Assembly (NCBI RefSeq): GCF_017696075.1
Contig: NZ_JAAORI010000003.1
Location: forward strand, 1 to 64,000
DNA length: 64,000 bases
From: Prochlorococcus marinus XMU1411
GTDB taxonomy: Bacteria > Cyanobacteriota > Cyanobacteriia > PCC-6307 > Cyanobiaceae
Direction of reading: 5' to 3'
Part shown: piece after piece, positions 50,255-58,465 of the stretch
Layout of the letters: each line of letters starts with the position of its first letter
How positions within the stretch are numbered: the stretch's first letter is position 1
Notes under the pieces: model-generated
The model's input: only the letters and a program-made list of their open reading frames with translations
The model's database searches: none
Told to the model about the DNA's origin: nothing
Position numbers and translations under genes: made by a program

Positions 50255-50608
50255 AGTAAATCAGCATATTTACGGATTTACTGAAAATATAAAAAGGAGT
50301 AATTTATAAATGTTGAGTTCGGAGGCAATCTAAATGATTGATAGTCCGCCTGAAATTTAGCAAATTCCAAAATATAGGAAGCGTATTCCTGAGAATGGGA
50401 TTATTCGAAAATTAAAGTTCAATCAATTAGTCTGATAAGACTTCGCTTTATAATTACTAGCGACAATAGGGACTAAAATTATCGAAAGAAATCCCCTAAT
50501 TCACGTATTCTAGGTTTATGAATATATAGACTTTAAAATATGTAATTTTATATCCTGAAGAAGGAAATCAAATATTAAAAAGGACTGTATAAGCAGTCCT
50601 TTTTTTTG
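50255..50608 (+). ncRNA. Candidate structured RNA with its own terminator
   Basis: No supported ORF exists here. An 8-bp inverted repeat, AGTAAATC/GATTTACT, lies at 50255-50282. Further perfect hairpins occur at 50326-50340 (CAATC/GATTG), 50376-50390 (AGGAA/TTCCT) and 50443-50463 (TCGCT/AGCGA). A strong terminator with U-run ends the stretch. A tiny 7-codon frame with an AAGGAG site begins at 50309 and may be chance. The 5' end is not determined. It matches no RNA I recall, including tmRNA, RNase P RNA or 6S, but I cannot search. Confidence 0.42.
50577..50608 (+). terminator. Rho-independent terminator of the candidate RNA
   Basis: AAAAAGGACTG and CAGTCCTTTTT form a perfect 11-bp stem with the loop TATAAG, followed by further T residues. 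It lies 75 bases before the iminopeptidase gene, with no gene upstream for 400 bases, so it must end an RNA-only transcript or a distant one. Confidence 0.88.
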
Positions 50609-50682
50609 TTTAACAAAATGCTTTTAAACTCGACTTCTTTTTGGATAATATGGATAAATAAAGTGATTAAAAATATTTAAAA

Positions 50683-51633
50683 ATGAAAGATCAAGTCTTG
50701 TTTCCGAAAATTGAAGTGCGTGAAAAGGGTTTTTTACAAGTAAGTGATATTCATACTATTTATTGGGAAAGATCTGGCAATCCAAATGGCAAAAAAATAC
50801 TTGTTATTCATGGAGGCCCAGGAGGAGGTAGTCAACCAAGATATAGAAGATACTTTGACCCCAATAAATTTGATATTATACAATTTGACCAAAGAGGATG
50901 CGGTTCTTCAACACCTTTCTCCGAATTAAAAGAAAATACTACTAATCATTTAGTTGATGACATTGAGAAATTAAGGATTCTTTTTAAAATAGATACTTGG
51001 CATTTGTTTGGTGGATCTTGGGGCTCAACACTTTCACTTATATATGCAATTAAAAATCCCTCAAGAGTTATGAGCTTAACTTTACGAGGAATATTTTTAT
51101 GTAGAAAGTTCGAATTATTATGGTTCTATCAATATGGTGCAAGTGAGATTTTCCCTGATGAATTTGAAGAATATATTTCTGTAATACCAAAAGAAGAAAG
51201 AAATGATTTGATAAGTTCTTTTTATAAATATCTAACATCTTCAGATGCGAATCTTAGATCAAAAGCAGCAGCTGCTTGGACAAAATGGGAACTATCAACT
51301 AGTCATTTAATAAATAAAAAATTTGATTTTGATAAGTCTCAAGTTAATTCTTTTTCAGATGCCTTTGCAAGGATCGAATGTCATTATTTTATTAATAATA
51401 TTTTCTTAGAAGATGATTTTATTTTGAAAAATATAAGAGCAATAGAATCGATTCCAACAAAAATAATTCAAGGGAGGTATGACGTTGTATGTCCTGTTAG
51501 GAGTGCATGGGATCTAAATAAGAAATTAAAGAATTCTGACTTAATTATTGTTAATGATGCTGGTCATTCAATGAGTGAAAAAGGTATTACTATCGAATTA
51601 ATAAAAGCTGTAAAAGGAATTCAAAATCTCTAA
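50683..51633 (+). CDS. pip: Proline iminopeptidase
   Basis: A 316-residue alpha/beta hydrolase of family S33 that releases N-terminal proline. VIHGGPGGGS (41-50) forms the oxyanion region, GGSWGSTLSL holds the nucleophile Ser112, and QGRYDVVCPV plus NDAGHSMSEKG supply the Asp and His. FDQRGCGSSTP is also typical. The start codon follows the candidate RNA terminator. Confidence 0.92.
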   Translation: MKDQVLFPKIEVREKGFLQVSDIHTIYWERSGNPNGKKILVIHGGPGGGSQPRYRRYFDPNKFDIIQFDQRGCGSSTPFSELKENTTNHLVDDIEKLRILFKIDTWHLFGGSWGSTLSLIYAIKNPSRVMSLTLRGIFLCRKFELLWFYQYGASEIFPDEFEEYISVIPKEERNDLISSFYKYLTSSDANLRSKAAAAWTKWELSTSHLINKKFDFDKSQVNSFSDAFARIECHYFINNIFLEDDFILKNIRAIESIPTKIIQGRYDVVCPVRSAWDLNKKLKNSDLIIVNDAGHSMSEKGITIELIKAVKGIQNL

Positions 51634-51656
51634 AAGAGAGAATATTCTTTTAAAAA

Positions 51657-51830
51657 TTAAAGGCCATTATCTTCAATATTTTGTGCAATACTCCTAAGAA
51701 GTTCGACGATATCTGAATCTTCGCATTGAGTATCTTCTTTGAGCAAAATGCACTCGTCTCTAATACTTACATTAGTACTCCACCATATACCTGAACTATT
51801 GGTATCGTCCCATTCAAATCTTTCAGACAT
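51657..51830 (-). CDS. 57-residue acidic hypothetical protein
   Basis: MSERFEWDDTNSSGIWWSTN leads into ISIRDE-type sequence with two Cys and the end NIEDNGL. Strongly acidic and soluble. It ends 24 bases from the iminopeptidase stop. No family is recognised. Confidence 0.6.
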   Translation of the reverse strand: MSERFEWDDTNSSGIWWSTNVSIRDECILLKEDTQCEDSDIVELLRSIAQNIEDNGL

Positions 51831-51957
51831 AATTAATAAATTCTAATAAATACATTAAAGCTTGCATTACTTCATCGTGGATTTATATATCCAATTTCAA
51901 AATTTAAAAAAATTACCTATTCACTAAAAAGAATCTGGAAATTTCTGACAATAAAAT

Positions 51958-53454
51958 TTAGAAATCTAATTTCAGTTCGTATTGTATTTCCTTTTCTTTA
52001 GAAACAATTTTTTTATTACTTATATTTTTTCTAAGCCTTTTTCTAGAACCATGTTTTAAATAAATTTCTTTTGAGATATCCCAATATCCATCCTTTTTAG
52101 TGATTTCCTGAATTTTCTTCTTTGCAGTTTTAGTGCTATTTGGGATGTCAATTATTGGTCTTATGTAATTAATTTGTTCATATTCTTCTTTATTAAATCT
52201 AGATAATAGCCATGGTTCATGAATGAAATTAAGTGATATATCCTTTAATTCTGGTATCCATTTTTTTATAAATTTTCCTTGAGGATCATGATCTTTTCCC
52301 TGCTTAATAGGATTATAAATTCTATTGGTATTGATAGATGTAGTGCCAGATTGCATTTGGCATTGGTTCCAATGTATTCCAGGCTCATAATCTACAAATT
52401 TATTTGCTAATTCTGAACCTGAATCTTGCCATGGTAGCCATAAATTATAGCTAGCAAAAGACATTAACATAGCTCTCATCCTGAAGTTAATCCATCCATT
52501 GAAATTTAATGAGCGCATACATGCATCTATAAAAGGAAAGCCTGTATTACCTGAACTCCATGAATAAAGTAATTCATTATTTTTTTCTCTAATGTTTTTA
52601 AAAAAAGGATGGAATTCCCTAAACTCTAGTTCTGGTTCACTTTCAAGTTTCTGAATAAAATGACAATGCCAAGTTAATCTACTTTTTAACATCCTAGAAT
52701 TATTGTTTTTTGATATATTTGCTTTATTAAAAATTTCTTTTAATGAAATGCATCCCCAGCAAATATATGGGGAAAGTCTTGAACAACTATCAAATGATTT
52801 TTCTGGGCTAGAAATATCTTTTGAATAAGAATCTAATTTTTTACTAAAGAAGTATTGCATTCTCTCTAACCCTCTCTTTCTTCCACCTTGCATTCTTCCT
52901 GGACAAGTTTCTTTTTTAAAGTGAAAAATTCCATCTGAGGGTATTTCTCCAATATCAAAGTTAATAGAATTAATTCTTAATGGAGCTTTAAGTAAGTTTT
53001 TTTCAGAATTTTCTTGCCACTTTTTAGACCAATTATTCCTATCTAAATTTCCTCTAAAAACTGAAAATTGTAGAAATTCCTTCCAAATAATATTTTTGCT
53101 TAAAGCCCATTCTCTTACTTTTTGATCTCTTTTATAAGTAAGCCAATCTCCAGTTTCTTGATGGCTATATATACCTTTGATTTTAAATTTTGAACTTATT
53201 TCATCAAAAATATTGATAACATTACCAGTCCTAATAATTAATGGTTGTCCAATCTCAGCAAGTGCATTTCTTAAGTCTATTAAACTTTCTTTGCAAAATT
53301 GCCATTGTCTATTTGAATGAGTATTTTGGCTCCAAATATCTAACTCAATAATATAAATAGGTAAAATATCATTATCTTTAATAGCCTCACAGAGAGCTTC
53401 ATTATCAAAAATTCTTAAATCTTTCTTAAACCATAAAATATTTATTTCTTTCAT
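51958..53454 (-). CDS. Cryptochrome/photolyase family protein
   Basis: A 498-residue flavoprotein with an N-terminal antenna-binding alpha/beta domain (NILWFKKDLRIFDNEAL) and a C-terminal FAD domain. Motifs include GCISLKEIFNK, TGFPFIDACMRSL and GWINFRMRAMLMSFASYNLW. The loop reads NQCQMQSGTTSINTNRIYNP instead of the CPD-photolyase WQW, typical of a subgroup without certain repair function. The start at 53454 replaces an upstream Met at 53535. It is divergent from tenA. Confidence 0.85.
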   Translation of the reverse strand: MKEINILWFKKDLRIFDNEALCEAIKDNDILPIYIIELDIWSQNTHSNRQWQFCKESLIDLRNALAEIGQPLIIRTGNVINIFDEISSKFKIKGIYSHQETGDWLTYKRDQKVREWALSKNIIWKEFLQFSVFRGNLDRNNWSKKWQENSEKNLLKAPLRINSINFDIGEIPSDGIFHFKKETCPGRMQGGRKRGLERMQYFFSKKLDSYSKDISSPEKSFDSCSRLSPYICWGCISLKEIFNKANISKNNNSRMLKSRLTWHCHFIQKLESEPELEFREFHPFFKNIREKNNELLYSWSSGNTGFPFIDACMRSLNFNGWINFRMRAMLMSFASYNLWLPWQDSGSELANKFVDYEPGIHWNQCQMQSGTTSINTNRIYNPIKQGKDHDPQGKFIKKWIPELKDISLNFIHEPWLLSRFNKEEYEQINYIRPIIDIPNSTKTAKKKIQEITKKDGYWDISKEIYLKHGSRKRLRKNISNKKIVSKEKEIQYELKLDF

Positions 53455-53539
53455 AATTTTTTCTTTTAATCCTAGAAAAATAAGATTAAGTTTGTAGGTA
53501 AAGAATATAAAAATTTTAGAATAACTAAAAATCAAAAAA

Positions 53540-54163
53540 ATGAAAATAACAAAAAAACTTTGGGAGGATAATTATGAGATTGCTTTACTAAGTTTAAATA
53601 CAAAATTTGTTCAAGGTTTAAAGAATGGAAGTCTCCCTAAATATATATTTCAAGAATATTTAGCTCAAGATTATTTCTTTTTAGAGACTTTTGCTAGGGC
53701 TTATGGTCTTGCTGTTTCCAAATCAAAAGATAAGTACTCAATAAGGAAGTTAAGTGAACTCTTAATGGGCGTTTCAGAGGAGTTAATACTTCATGAAACG
53801 TATGCAAAAGAATGGGATATTGATTTGTCTAAAAACTATATAAAAAAAGCCACTAAAAATTATACAGATTTTCTTGATGATAGTTCCAAAAGACTTAGCT
53901 CCGTTGAAATAATGTTTGCAATGACTCCATGTATGAGACTTTATTCTTGGATAGGAAAAAGTTTGTATAAGGAGGATTTTGACATTAAATATAAAGAATG
54001 GATAATTACTTATTCTGATGAGAGCTTTGAAAAGCTAGCAGATTCACTTGAAAATCTTATTGACACTAATAAAGAAACATATGATATTAATCAAGCCAAA
54101 TATTTATACGGGAGAGCTATGGAATTGGAGTTAGATTTTTTTAATGCATATTCAGATTTCTGA
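53540..54163 (+). CDS. tenA: Thiaminase-II/TenA family protein
   Basis: A 207-residue all-helical protein. The site Cys131 lies in FAMTPCMRLYSW, with EYLAQDYFFLETFARA near the N-terminus and YGRAMELELDFFNAY near the end. TenA proteins salvage pyrimidine precursors of thiamin from base-degraded thiamin. The placement before thiD supports that role. It starts 85 bases from the divergent photolyase start. Confidence 0.88.
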   Translation: MKITKKLWEDNYEIALLSLNTKFVQGLKNGSLPKYIFQEYLAQDYFFLETFARAYGLAVSKSKDKYSIRKLSELLMGVSEELILHETYAKEWDIDLSKNYIKKATKNYTDFLDDSSKRLSSVEIMFAMTPCMRLYSWIGKSLYKEDFDIKYKEWIITYSDESFEKLADSLENLIDTNKETYDINQAKYLYGRAMELELDFFNAYSDF

Positions 54164-54212
54164 TTTAAATTAAAATTTATTTATAGTACTTTCAAAAACG
54201 AGTTAATAAATT

Positions 54213-54992
54213 ATGTATTCAAAAATTGCACTTTCAATAGGAGGTAGTGACTCTGGAGGTGGAGCAGGCATACAGGCTGACTTGAGAACTTTCATGGCTC
54301 TTAAAGTACATGGATGTTCTGTTATTACATGTATTACGGCACAAAATAGTATAGAGGTTACATGCGTTCAACCAGTAGAGAAGAATACTTTATTAAATCA
54401 GTTAGATACTTTATTTGCTGATTTTGGTATTGATGCTTTGAAAACTGGAATGTTATTAAATGAAAGGATAATTAATGATACTGCTTCAAAATTAAATACA
54501 TACAAAATAACCAAGATTATTGACCCAGTGATGGTTACAAGAACTGGTTCTAAATTACTGGAAGATTCTGCTATTAATGCTTATAAAAAACTCTTATTAC
54601 CAATTTCTGATTTGGTAACTCCAAATATTTATGAAGCAAATCTACTTTCTGGTTTAGAAATAAGGAGTAAAGAAGATATCGAAAATTCAGCAAGAAAAAT
54701 TATTGGTCTTGGAGCTAAAGCGGTACTTATAAAAGGTGGCGGTTTAAAAGATATGAAAGGGAAGGATTTTTTCCTTGACTTAAATGGTAGAAAAGAGTGG
54801 CTATTTAATAATTTTATAAATACAAAAAATACTCACGGAAGCGGCTGTACTTTGAGTGCTGCTATTTGTGGTTACAAGGCATTAGGTTTTGATCTATTTG
54901 ATTCCATACAAAAAGCGAAATTATTTGTTGAGAAATCTTTAGACAATTCTTATAAAATAGGCTCTGGCCCTGGTCCCTTAGGCCATCATTAA
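54213..54992 (+). CDS. thiD: Hydroxymethylpyrimidine/phosphomethylpyrimidine kinase ThiD
   Basis: A 259-residue ribokinase-fold enzyme that phosphorylates HMP twice for thiamin synthesis. SIGGSDSGGGAGIQADLRTF is the N-terminal signature and NTHGSGCTLSAAICGYK the anion hole. VITCITAQNSIEVTCVQPVE is typical. It follows tenA by 49 bases, making a two-gene HMP salvage unit. Confidence 0.94.
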   Translation: MYSKIALSIGGSDSGGGAGIQADLRTFMALKVHGCSVITCITAQNSIEVTCVQPVEKNTLLNQLDTLFADFGIDALKTGMLLNERIINDTASKLNTYKITKIIDPVMVTRTGSKLLEDSAINAYKKLLLPISDLVTPNIYEANLLSGLEIRSKEDIENSARKIIGLGAKAVLIKGGGLKDMKGKDFFLDLNGRKEWLFNNFINTKNTHGSGCTLSAAICGYKALGFDLFDSIQKAKLFVEKSLDNSYKIGSGPGPLGHH

Positions 54993-55010
54993 TTATTTAT
55001 AGAAGTGGAG

Positions 55011-55196
55011 TTAGAACCACCATTTTCTGTAGGGTTTTTTTAAAAATAAGATTTCTTCAGTCTCCCATCCTCCTTCCAACCACTCAAGATGCTCAAGTAA
55101 TAAAGACTCACTTTCCCTTTTACTTAATTGCCCAATTCTATTAGCAATACCATCGAACCTTACTTTCATCAATTCCTCAATCTTGATGTTATTCAT
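55011..55196 (-). CDS. 61-residue small soluble protein
   Basis: MNNIKIEELMKVRFDGIANR then IGQLSKRESESLLLEHLEWL and a Trp/Lys-rich end, KKPYRKWWF. Convergent with thiD after 18 bases. No family is recognised. Confidence 0.6.
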   Translation of the reverse strand: MNNIKIEELMKVRFDGIANRIGQLSKRESESLLLEHLEWLEGGWETEEILFLKKPYRKWWF

Positions 55197-55377
55197 AGGT
55201 TACATAATAAATTTTTTCTACTCTTACTTGTATACATTTCCTTGTCAACGATTTAATTTTATTTTTTTACTAGCAGTTCTAAAATATGTATTAAATACAA
55301 CTTTTTAAAATAGATAGTAATTAAGACTTATTCACATAGATTTAATTAAAGACTAATTTATATAAAACACTTCAACA

Positions 55378-55521
55378 ATGAATAAAGAAGAAACATCAAA
55401 TCAAAAAACTATTTTAAATGTAGGCTATTGTGAAACAACCTCTGAATGGCTTAATAGAATCATTACTGAACTGGCAGATGAAAATAAAAATTTTGTAGAT
55501 TTGTCAGTTATTTGTGCTTAA
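55378..55521 (+). CDS. 47-residue hypothetical protein
   Basis: MNKEETSNQKTILNVGYCET then TSEWLNRIITELADENKNFV and a Cys near the end. Soluble, with an ATG preceded by weakly purine-rich sequence. No family is recognised. Confidence 0.48.
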   Translation: MNKEETSNQKTILNVGYCETTSEWLNRIITELADENKNFVDLSVICA

Positions 55522-55603
55522 TTTTTTAGAAAATATAGTTTATTTTGATTTTTTTTTCAGTTTGCTTTTAAGTATAAGAGAAATTTAAAAGATATTTTGT
55601 GAT

Positions 55604-56071
55604 GTGAATCCTAATAAAAAAAACATAGAAATAATTAAACAATTCAATTTGTCTCCTCATCCTGAAGGTGGATGGTTTAGAGAGATAGTAAGGAGTGAGA
55701 ATTCTCTAATAAGGGAAGATGGCCAAAGTAGAAATTTTATTACGGGAATTTATTATCTTTTGGAGAGAGATGCAAAAAGTGCTTGGCACAGAGTAAAAAA
55801 TGCAGATGAAATTTGGATTTATTTAAGGGGTGATCCTCTGAATTTATGGTGCCTAGATGATGATAATAAGTTAATAAGAAATTTAATTTTAGATTCCAAT
55901 AATCCAATAGAAATGATCCCAGCTGGATATTGGCAAGCTGCAAAAAGTACAGGCGAATTTACTTTAGTTAGTTGTTGTGTTGGCCCAGGATTTGATTTTA
56001 ATGATTTTGAATTGCTCAGAAATACAAATCATATTTTTAGATTAGATAAAGCAATTAATGATCTTATTTGA
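55604..56071 (+). CDS. Cupin-fold DUF985 family protein
   Basis: A 155-residue protein with a single cupin barrel. LSPHPEGGWFREIVRSE begins it, IYYLLERDAKSAWHRVKNAD and DEIWIYLRGDPLNLW give the metal-site pattern, and MIPAGYWQAAKS and CCVGPGFDFNDFEL close it. These match DUF985 cupins. The substrate is unknown. The start is GTG at 55604. Confidence 0.86.
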   Translation: MNPNKKNIEIIKQFNLSPHPEGGWFREIVRSENSLIREDGQSRNFITGIYYLLERDAKSAWHRVKNADEIWIYLRGDPLNLWCLDDDNKLIRNLILDSNNPIEMIPAGYWQAAKSTGEFTLVSCCVGPGFDFNDFELLRNTNHIFRLDKAINDLI

Positions 56072-56141
56072 GACATTTTTTTGTTTATATTTTTGAAATT
56101 ATCCTCTAGATTTATAAGGCTACTCAATCAATCTATATTTA

Positions 56142-56519
56142 ATGAATCAAAATTCTGTCAAAACAATTGGTATGAATGATGAACCAAGAAAAGATTCACA
56201 CATAGTAAATTTAAATCAGGCTGATGGATTAAAAGGCATCCTTAATAGGGATTTTGATGAATGGTCTAATTTTGATAGTTGGGAAAGTATTTCAGTTCAG
56301 CAATGGATTTTTTCTAGAGCTTTGGAGGTTTTCAGAGGTAAGAAAATTGATATTAAATGTGATTGTTGTGAGCATAATGATTTAATGCCAAATGATATTG
56401 AGAGCATTAAAAAAGAAAAATGCTTTGGTAAAAAAAGTGCTTACATGATTGAAAAAGTTGTAGATGAAATTGTATTAGCTAAGGCAAGAAGAGAAAGTGA
56501 TGGAACATATTCTGCGTAA
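56142..56519 (+). CDS. 125-residue hypothetical protein with a Cys cluster
   Basis: A helical protein. IDIKCDCCEHNDLMPND carries three Cys and a His within 6 residues, suggesting a metal or redox site, and KEKCFGKKSA adds a fourth Cys. SWESISVQQWIFSRALEVF is an amphipathic region. No family is recognised. Confidence 0.65.
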   Translation: MNQNSVKTIGMNDEPRKDSHIVNLNQADGLKGILNRDFDEWSNFDSWESISVQQWIFSRALEVFRGKKIDIKCDCCEHNDLMPNDIESIKKEKCFGKKSAYMIEKVVDEIVLAKARRESDGTYSA

Positions 56520-56555
56520 GATTCATAAATATCTATGGAGTGAAAAATCTTTTAC

Positions 56556-56738
56556 TTACCAGTGAAAATTATCAGAAGCACCAATCGTTAAATTTCTAGT
56601 CGACATCTTGTGGAACTTAAAGTGTACCGAAGCACTGAACTCCTTTTCATCTGAGTAATTCACAAGATCCACTGGGTCGATGTTTTCATCGAACCATGCA
56701 TCATATTCAATATGGTTAGGTTCAGCAAAATAACTCAT
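56556..56738 (-). CDS. 60-residue acidic hypothetical protein
   Basis: MSYFAEPNHIEYDAWFDENI is followed by DPVDLVNYSDEKEFSASVHF and a His/Lys-rich end. Aromatic and acidic, soluble. It is preceded by a 169-base gap to the divergent DUF3303-like gene. No family is recognised. Confidence 0.58.
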   Translation of the reverse strand: MSYFAEPNHIEYDAWFDENIDPVDLVNYSDEKEFSASVHFKFHKMSTRNLTIGASDNFHW

Positions 56739-56907
56739 AACCGATTAATAGCTAACAAAAAATTTATAAACGGTACATGCTATACCAAAAAAAATTTTTT
56801 TTTCGCGAATTTATATTGAAAAAGGCTTAAAAATCTAAATTTAAAGATAATTTAAATGCTTTTTAAGTAATGGTTTTTAAATTGAAATTACATTTATGAT
56901 TTTATTT

Positions 56908-57228
56908 ATGGCTTACTATCACGTTCATGGACTTATTCCAGATGGAATTTCTCAGTCCGAAGGTTACAAGATGTTTGAGCAGTATATTGCTTCCGGTGCA
57001 CCTATGGATAATTTTGATGGATTTGAATTGGTAAGTAGATTCCATGCGCCTGAAACTGGAGAGGTTTTTGTAACTTTCAAGGCTGATAATCATTTAGCAA
57101 TATCTCAACATTTTGGAGTGTGGAGAGCGAAATTTGGTCTTGATTGGAATATCACTGCTGTTTTAAATGATGATGAGGTTATTCAAAGAAACAAACAAGT
57201 TGCTGATGCTGTCGCCGCAATGGGATAA
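56908..57228 (+). CDS. DUF3303-like small protein
   Basis: A 106-residue protein. I use the Met at 56908, MAYYHVHGLIPDGISQSEGY, rather than the one at 56896. FHAPETGEVFVTFKADNHLA and HFGVWRAKFGLDWNITAVLN suggest a ferredoxin-like dimeric barrel. Assignment to DUF3303 is from memory. It has its own terminator. Confidence 0.75.
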   Translation: MAYYHVHGLIPDGISQSEGYKMFEQYIASGAPMDNFDGFELVSRFHAPETGEVFVTFKADNHLAISQHFGVWRAKFGLDWNITAVLNDDEVIQRNKQVADAVAAMG

Positions 57229-57256
57229 TTTAATTGATTGACAGTCGATCTAGAAT

Positions 57257-57280
57257 AAGGAGCAACTAGCTCCTTTTTTT
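57257..57280 (+). terminator. Terminator after the DUF3303-like gene
   Basis: AAGGAGC and GCTCCTT pair over an AACTA loop and are followed by a run of T. It lies 29 bases after the stop and 20 bases before the next gene. Confidence 0.83.
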
Positions 57281-57299
57281 ATGTCTCTTGAAACAATTA

Positions 57300-57557
57300 A
57301 TGGCTAACTCTCATTGGTTGATTAATCCAAAAAGAACAGAAGTAAAAAGGTTTATAAAAAACGATAAGAGCATAGATGGTGTTTTTGAGTATATGTTTGT
57401 AGATACTGGAAAAATAGTTGGTGTGTTAGGAAAAGAACCTCCTGTGATGACAACAACAGTTTCTGTAGATATAGATTTAGCTAGAGAAATTTATGGTAGG
57501 TTAATTTCTCTAGGTTGGAGGAAAACTGAGGAGGTTTGGCCCAATAAAGAGAGTTAG
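57300..57557 (+). CDS. DUF1651-family protein, copy 2
   Basis: An 85-residue protein, MANSHWLINPKRTEVKRFIK, then YMFVDTGKIVGVLGKEPPVM and IYGRLISLGWRKTEE. It shares the YMF-x-G-x-PP pattern with the 47893 gene. An upstream TTG at 57288 overlaps the preceding terminator, so ATG at 57300 is preferred. Function is unknown. Confidence 0.75.
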   Translation: MANSHWLINPKRTEVKRFIKNDKSIDGVFEYMFVDTGKIVGVLGKEPPVMTTTVSVDIDLAREIYGRLISLGWRKTEEVWPNKES

Positions 57558-57560
57558 GTC

Positions 57561-57686
57561 TTTGCTCCAAAAATTTTTTTGCTGAAATTTACGGAACTGT
57601 GGGAGATAAAGTTATTGAAGCTATGAACGGAACAGGAGTTCGATATAAGATCTTTAAAACAAAATTAGGTTATAGGAGAGTTTAAG
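57561..57686 (+). pseudogene. Possible remnant coding frame after the DUF1651 gene
   Basis: An open frame reads KNFFAEIYGTVGDKVIEAMN and then a basic C-terminus ending LGYRRV. No ATG precedes the conserved-looking part, and the first usable starts (GTG or internal ATG) would give 20-30 residues. It may be the tail of a degraded gene or a tiny gene. Confidence 0.3.
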
Positions 57687-57713
57687 GATGAGAGTATTAA
57701 CTAATTAGTTCGA

Positions 57714-57833
57714 CTAAATTATTAATAAGAATCTGAGTGCAAGAGGTAACCAAAGACATAGAAGGAGTATTAGTAAAAGAGTAATAGCATAAACATTTGG
57801 GATGTATTGCTCTTTAAAAATTTGCGTCTTCAT
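57714..57833 (-). CDS. 39-residue membrane peptide
   Basis: MKTQIFKEQYIPNVYAITLL is followed by LILLLCLWLPLALRFLLII. Strongly hydrophobic after a polar start. It overlaps no other gene. No family is recognised. Confidence 0.48.
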   Translation of the reverse strand: MKTQIFKEQYIPNVYAITLLLILLLCLWLPLALRFLLII

Positions 57834-57836
57834 AAT

Positions 57837-57926
57837 TTATCTCGCTTTCTTAAGTTTGATTTCTCTTCTGATAAGCAGAGCTATAACTACAACACACATG
57901 TTCATTAGAAATACGTCTAATGGCAT
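57837..57926 (-). CDS. 29-residue membrane peptide
   Basis: MPLDVFLMNMCVVVIALLIR then REIKLKKAR. One helix and a basic tail. It lies 3 bases upstream of the 57714 gene on the same strand, so the two may be translated together. Confidence 0.42.
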   Translation of the reverse strand: MPLDVFLMNMCVVVIALLIRREIKLKKAR

Positions 57927-57990
57927 TTAATAAAAAAGTCTCTACTTAATTAATAGCAAGATTATTGATCTAAGGATCAGTAAATGAAAA

Positions 57991-58176
57991 TTAAAATGAG
58001 ATTCTATCAAGCATCAATACATCTTGAGCTTGAATTGTATCTTTCTTATCTTCATCTTCGGGATATTTATAAGATTCAATTTCAGCTTGAATTTTTCTCT
58101 TATAAACTCCCTTGATATAGTCAATTTCTCTTCTTTCTTTATTAAGTATTGAAAATGGTGATCTTTTTAAGTTCAT
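57991..58176 (-). CDS. 61-residue basic soluble protein
   Basis: MNLKRSPFSILNKERREIDY then IKGVYKRKIQAEIESYKYPE and an acidic end. No membrane segment. It is followed on the same strand by smaller genes. No family is recognised. Confidence 0.52.
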   Translation of the reverse strand: MNLKRSPFSILNKERREIDYIKGVYKRKIQAEIESYKYPEDEDKKDTIQAQDVLMLDRISF

Positions 58177-58202
58177 AAAAATCTCCTAAAAATAAGTTTT
58201 GA

Positions 58203-58340
58203 TTAGCTCCAGTTTTTGTCAGATTCAACAAAGCTATCCAATGTTTGTTGATTTCTGATTTCTTCCTCAAGAAGTTCTTCCTCTGATCTTTTTTCAAGCT
58301 CAGATTTATAGTTTTCTTTTAGTTTGTATTTGGTAGACAT
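58203..58340 (-). CDS. 45-residue acidic coiled-coil protein
   Basis: MSTKYKLKENYKSELEKRSE then EELLEEEIRNQQTLDSFVES, ending DKNWS. A highly charged helix. It lies 26 bases upstream of the 57991 gene on the same strand. No family is recognised. Confidence 0.52.
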   Translation of the reverse strand: MSTKYKLKENYKSELEKRSEEELLEEEIRNQQTLDSFVESDKNWS

Positions 58341-58465
58341 TTGCTCATGACGACTACAAATATGTTCTAACTAGTCAGACAGGCCATCCGACTTATAAAT
58401 ATGTACGGTTTGAGGTACTCCCATATACGGATAAAGGATCAACAGTTAAATTTGAATATGGTTAA
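58337..58465 (+). pseudogene. Startless open frame, possible gene remnant
   Basis: The frame reads HDDYKYVLTSQTGHPTYKYV and continues RFEVLPYTDKGSTVKFEYG to a TAA at 58463. No ATG, GTG or TTG occurs before the conserved-looking part, and a stop precedes it at 58334. It is probably the 3' end of a broken gene, partly antisense to the 58203 gene. Confidence 0.35.

Noticed and set aside
50255-50608. tmRNA, RNase P RNA or 6S RNA as identity of the 50.3 kb RNA
   Set aside because: I find no tag-peptide frame, no GAGGAAAGTCC-type RNase P motif and no long single rod fold.
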